A DNA stretch of 64,000 nucleotides. Origin: Sphingobacterium sp. lm-10 (GTDB lineage: Bacteria > Bacteroidota > Bacteroidia > Sphingobacteriales > Sphingobacteriaceae). The stretch covers positions 1,984,001 to 2,048,000 of the forward strand of contig NZ_JAMJWC010000001.1 in assembly GCF_023554555.1 (NCBI RefSeq). Reading direction: 5' to 3'. The notes beneath the pieces are model-generated. The model did no database searches. It was not told where the DNA came from and worked only from the letters and a program-made list of their open reading frames with translations. Below, piece by piece: positions 27,589 to 36,426 of the stretch (positions within the stretch are counted from its first letter, which is position 1; every line of letters begins with the position of its first letter). The translations under genes were made by a program, and so were the position numbers.

Positions 27589-28412
27589 TATAGGATTGGT
27601 TTTGATTCGAAGAATTTGGTGTTTGGTTGATGATAAACGGTGGTATATGGTTCAATACTACTGGTAAGCCACACATTGCCACCGATAATAGAATGATGGC
27701 CAATACGTGTTTCTCCTCCCAAAATAGTAGCACCCGCATAGATAATGACATGATCCTCAATAATCGGATGACGCTGTTTGCCGGCAAGCACCTTCTCTAC
27801 GCTCAATGCGCCCAATGTAACCCCTTGATATAATTTAACATGATTACCGATTATCGTGGTCTCTCCGATCACGACACCAGTACCATGATCAATATGCAGG
27901 TATTCTCCGATGTTTGCGCCGGGATGAATGTCGATCCCTGTTCTTTCATGTGCATACTCCGTTAGAACGCGTGGAATTAAAGGGAGCTCGTAGAGCCAGA
28001 GCTGATGCGCCATCCGATACATACACATAGCCAGAAACCCGGGGTAAGTACGCACCACTTCGCGTAAGCTCTGTGCCGCAGGATCGCCATCCAGAATGGC
28101 CTGTGCATCAGTAAGCATCAATTCATATAATTTGGGTAATGCGCTAAAGAAATCTTCTACAATAGCCCGATGGTTACAGTTGCCACAATCCTTACTGCCT
28201 TGCAACAGATCATAAAACTCGTTTTCCAACTGCTTAAAGCTAGCCTTCAGTACATCCACAGAATACATCTTCTTTGGATTTCGTTCTGGAAAAAGCAAAC
28301 GAAATATATCGCGCGCCCACTCCCATATCCGTACATTACTCGGCATGTTCTGGGCTTCTTGCTGCTTTAAAAAGAGATGCTGATAAAATTCTTCTTCCAT
28401 TTCCTTCGTCAT
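27588..28412 (-). CDS. cysE: Serine O-acetyltransferase
   Basis: 274 residues from the ATG at 28412 (MTKEMEEEFYQ); an in-frame GTG at 28421 is less likely because it overlaps the -7 box. Acetylates serine with acetyl-CoA, the first step of cysteine synthesis. A helical N-terminal domain (about 1-140) is followed by the left-handed beta-helix of hexapeptide repeats (about 165-255), with catalytic HIDHGTGVVIGETTII and GVTLGAL. It resembles the longer EpsC-type enzyme. A TATATTTG box at 28421-28428 ends only eight bases before the ATG. Coupled to cysM by a TAATG overlap. Confidence 0.95.
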   Translation of the reverse strand: MTKEMEEEFYQHLFLKQQEAQNMPSNVRIWEWARDIFRLLFPERNPKKMYSVDVLKASFKQLENEFYDLLQGSKDCGNCNHRAIVEDFFSALPKLYELMLTDAQAILDGDPAAQSLREVVRTYPGFLAMCMYRMAHQLWLYELPLIPRVLTEYAHERTGIDIHPGANIGEYLHIDHGTGVVIGETTIIGNHVKLYQGVTLGALSVEKVLAGKQRHPIIEDHVIIYAGATILGGETRIGHHSIIGGNVWLTSSIEPYTTVYHQPNTKFFESKPIL

Positions 28413-28420
28413 TAACCACA

Positions 28421-28428
28421 CAAATATA
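28421..28428 (-). promoter_or_regulatory. -7 box directly before cysE
   Basis: TATATTTG on the reverse strand, in the 34-base gap between the DUF3037 stop and the cysE ATG. It suggests cysE-cysM can be transcribed apart from the upstream HipA-like pair, with a very short leader. Confidence 0.45.
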
Positions 28429-28446
28429 CTTTATAATCGATCAACC

Positions 28447-28824
28447 TTATAGAACTAATCGATGAAATAACTGTTGTAATGTTTCTTCCGGATCAGTACA
28501 CAGTCCTACGTGTACCGGTGCGCACTGTATCCAGGTACTTCGGTTGGCCGTAATCCAACGCACACGCTCAGCTTGTTCTAATAGTGCTAACTGCCCTGCG
28601 TCTGGATTACCTGCACAAATTCCTTCCAGTGATTGCAAGTATGCTTTTAGGTACGCTACGTCCGCTTCTACAGAAAGACACTGGCATCTCGCATCGTCAA
28701 CCGCCCAACGTATTGCCGCATAACGTTTACGTTTGCAATACAGCAGCACGCCCACATTTATAAATTCTTCTCGCTCTACCCTCGGTACATAACGAATCAC
28801 CGAATACTCATATTCTACCTTCAC
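28447..28824 (-). CDS. DUF3037 protein, partner of the HipA-like kinase
   Basis: 125 residues. The start MKVEYEYSVIRYVPRVEREEFINVGV is the DUF3037 signature (the E-FINVGV-L pattern). The start codon is GTG at 28824, there being no ATG nearby, and it overlaps the end of the HipA-like gene by 17 bases, so the two are almost certainly translated together. DUF3037 genes are often found paired with HipA-like kinases; their biochemical role is not known. No DNA-binding motif of the HipB type can be seen, so it is not an obvious antitoxin. Confidence 0.85.
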   Translation of the reverse strand: MKVEYEYSVIRYVPRVEREEFINVGVLLYCKRKRYAAIRWAVDDARCQCLSVEADVAYLKAYLQSLEGICAGNPDAGQLALLEQAERVRWITANRSTWIQCAPVHVGLCTDPEETLQQLFHRLVL

Positions 28825-29605
28825 GCGCTTTATCGATTTGATCTAAAAATAGGATTGACTGTTGTACGCGTTGGGAAAGAAAAGTAACATATATCTGCCG
28901 AACTTCATCTGCCGTAGCCGATCGTCCCTCTTCCTGTAACCACTCATCTGGTACGGCAGATAATACCTTCCACAAGTTTTCTTCCGTAAACAGGGCCCGA
29001 AACTGTACATCCACTTCCCGAACTTGAGTTGCCTGCTTCAACAATACATGGTCTTTGATTTGGATAAAAGGTTTTGCCACCTGATCTTCCCAATGATCCC
29101 AATTGTGATGAAAGTAGAGCGAAGCGCCATGATCAATTAGCCAAAGCTCCCGATTCCAGATCAACATATTGGTGTTGCGCACCGTTCGATCTACGTTCAT
29201 AATCAACGCATCCAACCACACTATTTTGGAAGCTTCCATGGCGGTGATTTGCTCTACATTAGGATCAAAAGTAATGGCGCCATTCAAATAGTGTACACCT
29301 AAATTTTTGCCAACACTAAATTTCAAAAGATCCTGAATTTCTTCGTCGGGCTCTGTTCTGCCGAATGCTTCGTGCAACTCGGCAAATACCATTTCCGGCA
29401 TACGCAAACCGAGCCATCGAGCGATTTCGCCTACAATGAGCTCCGCCACCAGAACACGCTTTCCCTGCCCTGCTCCGCGAAATTTAATCACGTAACTGAA
29501 ATCATCATCGGCATCTACCAAGGCAGGCAATGATCCCCCTTCCCGAAACGGCATTACATACCGGATGATTTCTACTTCACGTATCTCTGGTTTCTTTATA
29601 TTCAT
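28808..29605 (-). CDS. HipA-like kinase family protein
   Basis: 265 residues, shorter than HipA (about 440) and lacking its N-terminal domain. Kinase features are visible: candidate ATP-Lys K41 in FSYVIKF, a helix Glu (E55, AELIVGE), the catalytic loop LIMNVDRTVRNTNML (D139, N144/N146) and the metal-binding IDHG (D158). These match the HipA catalytic core NxDRxxxN and D-F-G-like motif, so activity is plausible. Its 3' end overlaps the DUF3037 gene by 17 bases. A TAGATTTG box on this strand (29629-29636) is the likely promoter. Target unknown; HipA itself phosphorylates a glutamyl-tRNA synthetase, but that cannot be assumed here. Confidence 0.82.
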   Translation of the reverse strand: MNIKKPEIREVEIIRYVMPFREGGSLPALVDADDDFSYVIKFRGAGQGKRVLVAELIVGEIARWLGLRMPEMVFAELHEAFGRTEPDEEIQDLLKFSVGKNLGVHYLNGAITFDPNVEQITAMEASKIVWLDALIMNVDRTVRNTNMLIWNRELWLIDHGASLYFHHNWDHWEDQVAKPFIQIKDHVLLKQATQVREVDVQFRALFTEENLWKVLSAVPDEWLQEEGRSATADEVRQIYVTFLSQRVQQSILFLDQIDKAREGRI

Positions 29606-29628
29606 GGAATAAAGCGGTGTTTATGTAA

Positions 29629-29636
29629 CAAATCTA
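29629..29636 (-). promoter_or_regulatory. -7 box of the HipA-like/DUF3037 operon
   Basis: TAGATTTG on the reverse strand fits TAnnTTTG and lies 23 bases before the ATG at 29605. Confidence 0.5.
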
Positions 29637-29799
29637 TGCAAGCGCAAACTGCTTATACGAATAGTAATCTTGAAAAAATGCCCTTACTTTCTACGAAGAT
29701 AAATATTTCCAGAATAGTAAACTGTAACGAAACAGCCCTACCCACAAAAGGGAATAAAATCCATTTCGACAGAATAAATACTATTTGTATATTGTTTCC

Positions 29800-29807
29800 T
29801 ACTTTTG
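29800..29807 (+). promoter_or_regulatory. -7 box of the DUF1599-DoxX-aroK operon
   Basis: TACTTTTG fits TAnnTTTG and ends 29 bases before the ATG at 29837. Confidence 0.5.
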
Positions 29808-29836
29808 TACGACGCTATCAATAGCGAAAATATGAT

Positions 29837-30385
29837 ATGGATACAAGCACAGAATACAATCAGATAATAGATCATTGCCGCACTTTATTTATAAAAAAAA
29901 CAATTGACTACGGCACTTCATGGAGGGTAATGCGCCCCACTTCGATTACCGACCAGATTTTTATCAAAGCGCAACGTATTCGCACACTTGAAGTGAAAAA
30001 AGTTTCGAAGGTTGGAGAAGGTGTGATCGAGGAATATATTGGCATTGTAAACTATTGTGTAATCGCTATGGTGCAGTTGGATCTGGGTGTAGAAGGCAAC
30101 TTAGACTTGGAAACTCGCGAAGCAGAAAATCGCTATGATGAAAAGATTAGAGAAACCCGTGAGTTGATGCTGGCTAAGAACCACGACTATGGTGAAGCCT
30201 GGCGAGATATGCGTATTTCGTCGTTGACCGATTTGATTCTTACCAAACTACATCGCGTCAAGCAAATTGAGGATAACAATGGCCAAACACTGGTATCTGA
30301 AGGGCTGCAAGCCAATTATCAAGACATGCTTAACTATGCCGTATTCGCATTAATTAAATTAGGACTACCTGCTAAAACACTGTGA
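29837..30385 (+). CDS. Tandem DUF1599 protein
   Basis: 182 residues built of two similar halves: YNQIIDHCRTLFIKKTIDYGTSWRVMR (about 7-33) through YIGIVNYCVIAMVQL, and YDEKIRETRELMLAKNHDYGEAWRDMR through YQDMLNYAVFALIKL. Each half is a DUF1599 unit with the conserved DYGxxWRxMR motif. This all-helical domain has been linked by comparative genomics to nucleotide modification, but no activity is established. It heads a compact operon with the DoxX-like gene (2-base gap) and aroK. The same DUF1599-DoxX pairing occurs widely in Bacteroidota. Confidence 0.88.
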   Translation: MDTSTEYNQIIDHCRTLFIKKTIDYGTSWRVMRPTSITDQIFIKAQRIRTLEVKKVSKVGEGVIEEYIGIVNYCVIAMVQLDLGVEGNLDLETREAENRYDEKIRETRELMLAKNHDYGEAWRDMRISSLTDLILTKLHRVKQIEDNNGQTLVSEGLQANYQDMLNYAVFALIKLGLPAKTL

Positions 30386-30387
30386 TA

Positions 30388-31614
30388 ATGAACACTGCTG
30401 CCCTATACACCACTGCAAAACCGCTAAAAAAGCGTCCCAATATCTTGTTAATCCTATCTAGGATTCTTGTAGGATGTCTTTTTATATTTTCTGGACTGAT
30501 TAAAGCCAATGACCCAAAGGGTTTTGGCTACAAGCTGGAAGAATATTTTAAGGTCTTTAATTTATCCATGTTGGATGAATATAGTACGTGGATTGCTGTG
30601 TGTATATGTGCGTTCGAAATTATACTTGGCGCGTTATTGTTGTTGGGCCTTGCCCGCAATAAGGTGAGTTGGGGACTGCTTGTGCTAACCATTTTCTTTA
30701 CATTCCTGACGTTCTACTCTGCCTTTTTTGAGGTGGTGACTTCTTGCGGATGTTTTGGCGACGCCATACCTCTTACACCTTGGCAGTCTTTCATTAAAGA
30801 CTTGGTGTTGCTTGGTTTAATTCTGATCATAGTACGTTTTAGACATCAGATTACGCCACTAATTAAAAGTCGATTCAGCAATAATCTATTAGCGATTCTG
30901 ATTGTTATGCTGTCTTTTGGTGTAGGAATTTATACCATGAACTTTCTGCCAATTATCGATTTTCTACCTTACCGGGAAGGAAGCAATCTGCCGCAACAAA
31001 TGATGATCCCAGACGATGCTGAAGCGGATGAATATGAACATATCTATACGTTGAAAAATAAATCGACTGGCGAATCCAAAACGGTCAATGACAAACAATA
31101 TATGGAGGAGAAGATCTGGGAAGATGAAAATTGGGAAATCGTAGGAGATCCTAAATCTACCTTGATTAAAAAAGGATTCGAACCGGCTATTGCAGATCTT
31201 ATTATTAGTGATTTGGAAGGAAATGATGTCACACAAGAAATTCTGACCAATCCTTATTTTAATTTTATTGTAGTAAGCACCGACGTGACTAAATTATCCT
31301 CGGTAGATTTGCTGGCATTGGACCGCATCAATACAACAATTCGGGAAATTTCGGAAGATTATCCTATTCGTGCGGTGCTACTGACAGCCAGTTCACCACA
31401 GAATGTCGTGTTTGTAAACGACCAGCTCAATCTTGTATTGGAAACATTCAACGCAGACCTGGTTCCACTAAAAAGTATGGTTCGCTCTAATCCGGGTGTC
31501 ATGCTGATGCAAAATGGGACCGTAATTAAAAAATGGTCGAAGCATACTTTTCCGAACAAGGAGGATCTGGAATCAAAATTCATCAACAAGCAATTTACGC
31601 CATCAGCTAATTAA
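30388..31614 (+). CDS. DoxX-like membrane protein (BT_3928-type)
   Basis: 408 residues from the ATG at 30388 (a GTG two codons earlier overlaps the previous stop). N-terminal DoxX/MauE-like domain with four helices (about 15-165), including SRILVGCLFIFSGLIKANDPKG and a VTSCGCFGD motif typical of the MauE-like branch. One more helix (about 170-190) leads to an extracytoplasmic domain (about 200-408) with a thioredoxin-like strand-helix pattern (NFIVVSTDV, PIRAVLLTASSP) but no visible CxxC. Function unknown; DoxX relatives act in quinone or redox chemistry. Operon with DUF1599 and aroK. Confidence 0.82.
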   Translation: MNTAALYTTAKPLKKRPNILLILSRILVGCLFIFSGLIKANDPKGFGYKLEEYFKVFNLSMLDEYSTWIAVCICAFEIILGALLLLGLARNKVSWGLLVLTIFFTFLTFYSAFFEVVTSCGCFGDAIPLTPWQSFIKDLVLLGLILIIVRFRHQITPLIKSRFSNNLLAILIVMLSFGVGIYTMNFLPIIDFLPYREGSNLPQQMMIPDDAEADEYEHIYTLKNKSTGESKTVNDKQYMEEKIWEDENWEIVGDPKSTLIKKGFEPAIADLIISDLEGNDVTQEILTNPYFNFIVVSTDVTKLSSVDLLALDRINTTIREISEDYPIRAVLLTASSPQNVVFVNDQLNLVLETFNADLVPLKSMVRSNPGVMLMQNGTVIKKWSKHTFPNKEDLESKFINKQFTPSAN

Positions 31615-31616
31615 GC

Positions 31617-32129
31617 ATGTCTAAACCGATATTTATTGTGGGCTTTATGGGTAGTGGCAAAACCACCTGGGGCAAGAAACTAGCGAAGGCACTGCAACGA
31701 ACTTTTATTGATTTGGACGAGCAGTTAGTAGAACACGTAGGCATGACTATACCCGCTTATTTTTCCTTATATGGGGAAGAAGAATTTAGAAAAGTTGAAA
31801 GTCAGCTCCTTAAGAAAAATATTCTTCAAAATGTCGTCATCTCAACAGGCGGTGGCACTCCTTGCTTTTATGACAATATGGACTGGATTGTACAGCATGG
31901 CACAGTGGTGTATTTGGAGCACAGTCCAAAATCACTATGGGCGCGACTGAATGCCTCAGACGTCAATAAACGCCCTGCATTAAAAGGCTTAACAGGAGAT
32001 AAACTACTGCAATTTATTACTGAAAAACTCGATGAACGGGCGCCACATTATCAAAAAGCACACATCGCGGTTGACCAATTACACACATCGATTCCAGAGT
32101 TAACAGCCATACTCCTACAGCAAAAATAA
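31617..32129 (+). CDS. aroK: Shikimate kinase
   Basis: 170 residues; phosphorylates shikimate at O3 in aromatic amino acid synthesis. P-loop GFMGSGKTT (9-17), shikimate-binding D in FIDLDEQL, and STGGGTPCF, the GGG loop of the family. The adenine-lid region carries KRPALKG. Length normal. It starts two bases after the stop of the DoxX-like gene, so it is the third gene of that operon. Confidence 0.95.
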   Translation: MSKPIFIVGFMGSGKTTWGKKLAKALQRTFIDLDEQLVEHVGMTIPAYFSLYGEEEFRKVESQLLKKNILQNVVISTGGGTPCFYDNMDWIVQHGTVVYLEHSPKSLWARLNASDVNKRPALKGLTGDKLLQFITEKLDERAPHYQKAHIAVDQLHTSIPELTAILLQQK

Positions 32130-32221
32130 CAGTCTAAAAATTTAAAAATTACTTGATCTTTATTGCGTTAAGAGATTATTTATTCCCTTTAGAAAGAAAG
32201 CTACATAATGTGGCATAGTAG

Positions 32222-32251
32222 TTGCATACTTGTGAAACGTAACTAAATTTG
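32222..32251 (+). promoter_or_regulatory. Promoter of the barrel protein at 32258
   Basis: TTG at 32222-32224, a 19-base spacer and TAAATTTG at 32244-32251. Good consensus and spacing, but the box ends six bases before the ATG, leaving almost no leader. Confidence 0.5.
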
Positions 32252-32257
32252 TATATT

Positions 32258-32839
32258 ATGAAAAAAGTTTTATTATCTGGTTTATTCGCATTAGGTATTG
32301 TTTTTGGTTCATTCGCTCAGCGTGTGGAAACTCTACCTCAAACTTCTGAGAATGTGGGCATGGATCCAATCCGTCAAGGTAACTGGATGGTAGGTGGTTC
32401 CGTAGGTAGCCTTGGTTATAGCTTTGAAGGTGAAAATTTCAACATCCAATTGAATCCACGTGCGGGTTATTTTATTTCTGACGGTATTGCTATTGGTGCG
32501 CAAGCAGCTTTAGGTTTACAAACAGTTAGCGGAGGAGACAATGTATGGAACTATGGTATCGCACCATTTGTTCGTTATTATTTCCCAGAAGGATCAAGTT
32601 CAACAGGCCGTTTCTTTGGCCATGGTAACGTAGGTATCGGTGGATCTTCAATTGGTAGCGGAGCTTCCTTCGAAGCAGGTATTGCTGGTGGTTATGCGCA
32701 CTTTATTACGCGTAACGTAGCATTGGAAACCACGTTAGGATACAACTACAGCAAAGCTAACCTTAACTCAGGTGGCGGTGCTAACGGTTTAGGTGTAAGT
32801 GTAGGTTTTCAAATCTACTTGCCAGGACGTGCGCGCTAG
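32258..32839 (+). CDS. Outer-membrane beta-barrel protein
   Basis: 193 residues from MKKVLLSGLFALGIVFGSFA (ATG at 32258), a clear signal peptide cut near SFAQ. The mature chain is rich in Gly and aromatic residues in alternating strands (NWMVGGSVGSLGYSF, PRAGYFISDGIAIGAQ, YGIAPFVRYYFP, GIAGGYAHFITRNVALET, LGYNYSKANL) and ends LGVSVGFQIYLPGRAR. This is the porin-like eight-strand barrel family common in Bacteroidota. It is transcribed alone between a promoter and a strong terminator, and codons look optimised (many GGT), suggesting abundance. Function unknown. Confidence 0.82.
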   Translation: MKKVLLSGLFALGIVFGSFAQRVETLPQTSENVGMDPIRQGNWMVGGSVGSLGYSFEGENFNIQLNPRAGYFISDGIAIGAQAALGLQTVSGGDNVWNYGIAPFVRYYFPEGSSSTGRFFGHGNVGIGGSSIGSGASFEAGIAGGYAHFITRNVALETTLGYNYSKANLNSGGGANGLGVSVGFQIYLPGRAR

Positions 32840-32857
32840 TTTGAGCTAATGATAGGT

Positions 32858-32897
32858 ATTAAAAAAGGTCTTGAATGTTATTCAAGACCTTTTTTAA
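32858..32897. terminator. Bidirectional terminator
   Basis: ATTAAAAAAGGTCTTGAAT pairs with ATTCAAGACCTTTTTTAAT over a three-base loop, between convergent genes. Confidence 0.88.
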
Positions 32898-32902
32898 TGG
32901 AA

Positions 32903-34390
32903 CTAGATTTTCTCTTTCATGCTACCAGATTCCTGAAATCGCAGATGCCAGCTAAATGCTTCCTCTAGCAAATGCGGTGTATGCCCTCCGCGCTCGCAAG
33001 CCCGATCGAAATAAGATTGCAACTCTTCGCGGTAATCTGGATGCGTACAGTTGTCAATAATCTTTTGTGCTCGCTCTCGCGGCGCCAATCCACGCAAATC
33101 GGCCAAACCTACATCGGTAACCAGAATATCAACATCATGCTCCGTATGATCGGTATGCGATACCATAGGGAGTACATGGGAGATCACATTGTTCTTGGAT
33201 GCGGCCTGCGTCACAAAAATACTGAGGTAGGCGTTGCGCGCGAAATCGCCCGACCCGCCAATACCATTCATAATTTTAGTCCCACCAATATGTGTGGAAT
33301 TTACATTGCCATAAATATCAAACTCAATCGCGGTATTGATAGCGATAACGCCTAATCGGCGAATGAGCCCCGGCGTATTGGAAATATTTTGCGGACGCAG
33401 GACAAATTTGTCTCGATAACGTTGCAAATTTCCAAATACACGATCATAACAATCTTTAGACACGGTAACAGAAGAGGCAGATGCGAAGCTCAACGTACCA
33501 CTATCGATTAAATCAAAGGTGCTATCTTGCAAGACTTCTGAAAACATCGTCAGATCGTAAAAATTACTATTCTTAAAACCCATTAATACCGCATTGGCCA
33601 CTTTTCCGATGCCCGCTTGTATAGGAAGTAAGCGATCTGTTAGATTACCAATACGCACTTCGTTTTCAAAAAATTCGAGAATATGCTGTGCGATAGCAGA
33701 TGTTTTCTCATCAGGATCCGAAATATCTGCGGGGCTGTCTTGTATATCTGTAAAAACAATTCCCACCACTTTACTCGGATCGAGTGCAATAGTTTTTCGA
33801 CCAATCTTGTTCCATGGAGCGACAATGGGAATCACATTCCGATGAGGATAGTTTTCCGCCTGATAGATATCATGTATACCATATACATTTTCCGGCACAG
33901 CCGTATTAATCTCCAAAATCACTTTTGTTGCTAGAGAAGCAAATGCGACAGAATTGCCTACCGATGTGGTAGGAACAATACTTCCATCCCGATCAATGTA
34001 AGCAACTTCGATCACCGCAACATCGGGTCTCAATTGTTGATGTAACAGTTCGGCGCTCTCACTCAGGTGTTGATCTATGAACAGTACTTCGCCAGAATTG
34101 ATCTTATTGCGTAAGGCACGATCCACCTGAAAGGGCATGCGCTTGCTTAACACCCCGGCATCAGCCAGCTTCCCATCAGTGTCATGACCGAGCGAAGCTC
34201 CCGTGATTAAGGTAATCTTAAATGGCTCTCGCTTTGCTTTCTCTGCCAATGCCGGCAATACGGCTTTGCTATCCCCTGCCTTGGTAAATCCGCTGGCACC
34301 AACGATCATACCATCCTGGATAAACTCCGCAGCGGCTTCAGCACTCATTACTTTATCTCGAAGACTTTCGAGTCTTATTCGCTCTATCAT
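32903..34390 (-). CDS. Succinyl-CoA:acetate CoA-transferase / acetyl-CoA hydrolase family
   Basis: 495 residues. Class I CoA-transferase of the AarC/SucC-like group. The active-site Glu (E285) is in MFSEVLQDST, and the glycine loop GIGGSGDFARNAYLSIF, the oxyanion-hole region of AarC, is present. The N-terminal half has IQDGMIVGASGFTKAGDSKAVL. Such enzymes move CoA between succinyl-CoA and acetate, joining acetate metabolism to the TCA cycle; sucD, another succinyl-CoA gene, lies 4 kb away but is not linked in an operon. Start ATG at 34390. Divergent from the AraC regulator, with 247 bases between. Confidence 0.9.
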   Translation of the reverse strand: MIERIRLESLRDKVMSAEAAAEFIQDGMIVGASGFTKAGDSKAVLPALAEKAKREPFKITLITGASLGHDTDGKLADAGVLSKRMPFQVDRALRNKINSGEVLFIDQHLSESAELLHQQLRPDVAVIEVAYIDRDGSIVPTTSVGNSVAFASLATKVILEINTAVPENVYGIHDIYQAENYPHRNVIPIVAPWNKIGRKTIALDPSKVVGIVFTDIQDSPADISDPDEKTSAIAQHILEFFENEVRIGNLTDRLLPIQAGIGKVANAVLMGFKNSNFYDLTMFSEVLQDSTFDLIDSGTLSFASASSVTVSKDCYDRVFGNLQRYRDKFVLRPQNISNTPGLIRRLGVIAINTAIEFDIYGNVNSTHIGGTKIMNGIGGSGDFARNAYLSIFVTQAASKNNVISHVLPMVSHTDHTEHDVDILVTDVGLADLRGLAPRERAQKIIDNCTHPDYREELQSYFDRACERGGHTPHLLEEAFSWHLRFQESGSMKEKI

Positions 34391-34637
34391 CGTGTATTAT
34401 ATTATGACATTTTTTATTCCCCTTTATTCGTGCTCTACAAACCGTATGGGATCACATAAATTTACGCAATTACTACGCAAATACCACTCTTGAAATCGCG
34501 AATTACACCTTACGATAACACTTTGACTAGATCGGATACCAGATAACATACCTAGCCATAGCTCCTACTACGCAACACGGTGTTATTTGATAATTTCAAC
34601 TAAAAAAGGGATATTTAAGCCTATTAAAACCCATCGT

Positions 34638-35450
34638 ATGACAAACAGCTACGTGAATAAATACTACATAACCGAAGTAGATGTCGACTTAAATAGTATT
34701 TATTGTCATCATGCCGTAATGGGGGAAGAATTCATCGACACACACGACCATCGAAAGGGACAGTTTTTATACACGGAGGGTGGCATGGTCTTCCTCAAAA
34801 CAGCTGAAAAATCGTATTTCCTACCAGCCAGACATTATATCTGGATTCCAGCGGGTGTGAAACACAGTATTCACCCCAGCAGTCCAGAAGTTATCATGCG
34901 TAATCTCTATTTTCCAAGCTTTGATACGGATGGTCTTTTTTTTAACCAGGTAGGCATTTACCCCGTCAACGATTTGTTGATGGAGTTGATCATGTATACG
35001 AATCGATGGAATGGTCATATACTTCCAGAAGATAAGAAAAACTACACCATAGCTAAGGCCTTTAAACTGCTCTTGCCAGAACTGTCAAGTTCTAACTTAT
35101 CCTTATCACTGCCTTATCCAAAAAACACGAAACTACGTGAAATGGTCTCGTTTCTGGAAGAACATATATCCGAACTAATCAGCTTTAAGGATCTGGCAAA
35201 TAAATTCCATTTTAGCGAACGTACATTGGCACGATTGTTCCAAAAAGATCTGGGCATGTCCTTTATACAGTACTATACCATCTTGAGAATGTTAACCGCA
35301 CTGAAATATTTGTTAAACGAAAAAATGAGCGTACAACAAGTAGCCGCTCGGGTCGGCTACAGCAGCTTACCGACTTTTAGCAATACTTTTTTTAAGATTG
35401 TAGGTGTTCGCCCCAGTGAATATGTCAAAAACAGAGAATCAATTATATAA
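34638..35450 (+). CDS. AraC-family transcriptional regulator
   Basis: 270 residues from MTNSYVNKYYITEVD (ATG 34638); an ATG at 34587 adds 17 residues and is also possible. The N-terminal cupin sensor (about 25-115) has HDHRKGQFLYTEGG and YIWIPAGVKHSIHP. The C-terminal DNA-binding part has two helix-turn-helix motifs: FKDLANKFHFSERTLARLFQ and MSVQQVAARVGYSSLPTFSN, closed by FKIVGVRPSEYV. Followed after 23 bases by a DUF1080 gene in the same direction, which it may control, and divergent from the CoA-transferase gene. Ligand unknown. Confidence 0.9.
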   Translation: MTNSYVNKYYITEVDVDLNSIYCHHAVMGEEFIDTHDHRKGQFLYTEGGMVFLKTAEKSYFLPARHYIWIPAGVKHSIHPSSPEVIMRNLYFPSFDTDGLFFNQVGIYPVNDLLMELIMYTNRWNGHILPEDKKNYTIAKAFKLLLPELSSSNLSLSLPYPKNTKLREMVSFLEEHISELISFKDLANKFHFSERTLARLFQKDLGMSFIQYYTILRMLTALKYLLNEKMSVQQVAARVGYSSLPTFSNTFFKIVGVRPSEYVKNRESII

Positions 35451-35473
35451 TTTTTAAACTAAACTACCATTAT

Positions 35474-36343
35474 ATGAAGCTTAAAATGGGCGCTATGCTC
35501 GCCGGATTGACTGCTTTGCTATCGTGTAACATGCAAAGCACCTCCAAAACAAAGACCACCACCCAAGACTCTATTCCAGAAGTCATTACCCTATTCAACG
35601 GAAAAGACATGAACGATTGGACTCCCAAGATTCGTCTGCATAAGGTCGGTGACAATTATGCCAACACGTTTCGAGTCGAAGATGGCCTACTGAAAGTACG
35701 CTATGATGGCTATGAAGATTTCAATCAGCAATATGGACATATTGGATACAACACGCCTTATAGCTATTATTATTTACGTATAGAGTACCGTTTTGTAGAC
35801 GAACAAGCAAAAGGTGGAGAAGGCTGGGCTTGGCGAAATTCGGGGGTAATGCTTCATGGGCAGAAACCAGAAACAATGCTGAAAGATCAAGATTTCCCGA
35901 TCTCTGTTGAAGGACAATTTTTAGGAGGTGATGGTACCACCACACGTACTACATCTAATCTCTGCACCCCAGGTACCCATGTGGTTATTGATCAAAAACT
36001 ATATACAGCGCATTGCATCAACTCTACCTCAAAAACTTACCACGGCGATCAATGGGTAACCGCTGATTTTTTGGTACTCGGTGATTCGGTTATACAGCAT
36101 ATTTTGGAAGATAATGTGGTGATGGCTTATTCCAAAACTCAGATAGGGGGTGATAACGTAGAACCGTATGATCCAAAACAAAAACAGGATGGAAAAGCCC
36201 TGACCGGCGGATACATTTATTTACAAAGCGAAAGTCATCCGATAGATTTCCGAAAGGTGGATTTGTATGATCTAAGCGCCTACAAAGATAGTCCGGCAGA
36301 TATTGAACGTATCGTCAAACATATTCAGCAGAAAAAGAAGTAA
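35474..36343 (+). CDS. DUF1080 lipoprotein (3-keto-disaccharide hydrolase family)
   Basis: 289 residues. A lipoprotein signal peptide with lipobox LLSC (Cys19) is followed by a Thr/Lys-rich linker. The DUF1080 concanavalin-like domain (about 38-275) has ITLFNGKDMNDWTPKI at its start, GHIGYNTPYSYYYLRIEYRF, GWAWRNSGVMLHGQ and GGYIYLQSESHPIDFRKVDL at its end, the last being the family hallmark. Relatives hydrolyse 3-keto-glycosides after oxidation. It probably faces the periplasm or cell surface and could belong to a small regulon with the AraC gene just upstream. Confidence 0.88.
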   Translation: MKLKMGAMLAGLTALLSCNMQSTSKTKTTTQDSIPEVITLFNGKDMNDWTPKIRLHKVGDNYANTFRVEDGLLKVRYDGYEDFNQQYGHIGYNTPYSYYYLRIEYRFVDEQAKGGEGWAWRNSGVMLHGQKPETMLKDQDFPISVEGQFLGGDGTTTRTTSNLCTPGTHVVIDQKLYTAHCINSTSKTYHGDQWVTADFLVLGDSVIQHILEDNVVMAYSKTQIGGDNVEPYDPKQKQDGKALTGGYIYLQSESHPIDFRKVDLYDLSAYKDSPADIERIVKHIQQKKK

Positions 36344-36375
36344 CTGCTGATCTGATTAGCTGGCCGACAAACAAG

Positions 36376-36414
36376 AAAAGGGTGTATGAAAATACACCCT
36401 TTTTTATCTTATAA
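36376..36414. terminator. Bidirectional terminator
   Basis: AAAAGGGTGTAT pairs with ATACACCCTTTT across a short loop, flanked by A and T runs, between the DUF1080 gene and rpsT. Confidence 0.85.
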
Positions 36415-36426
36415 AAAAGCTAAAAG

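Noticed and set aside
29636..29824. 62-residue forward ORF before the DUF1599 gene
   Set aside because: It covers two promoter boxes and has no recognisable protein pattern.
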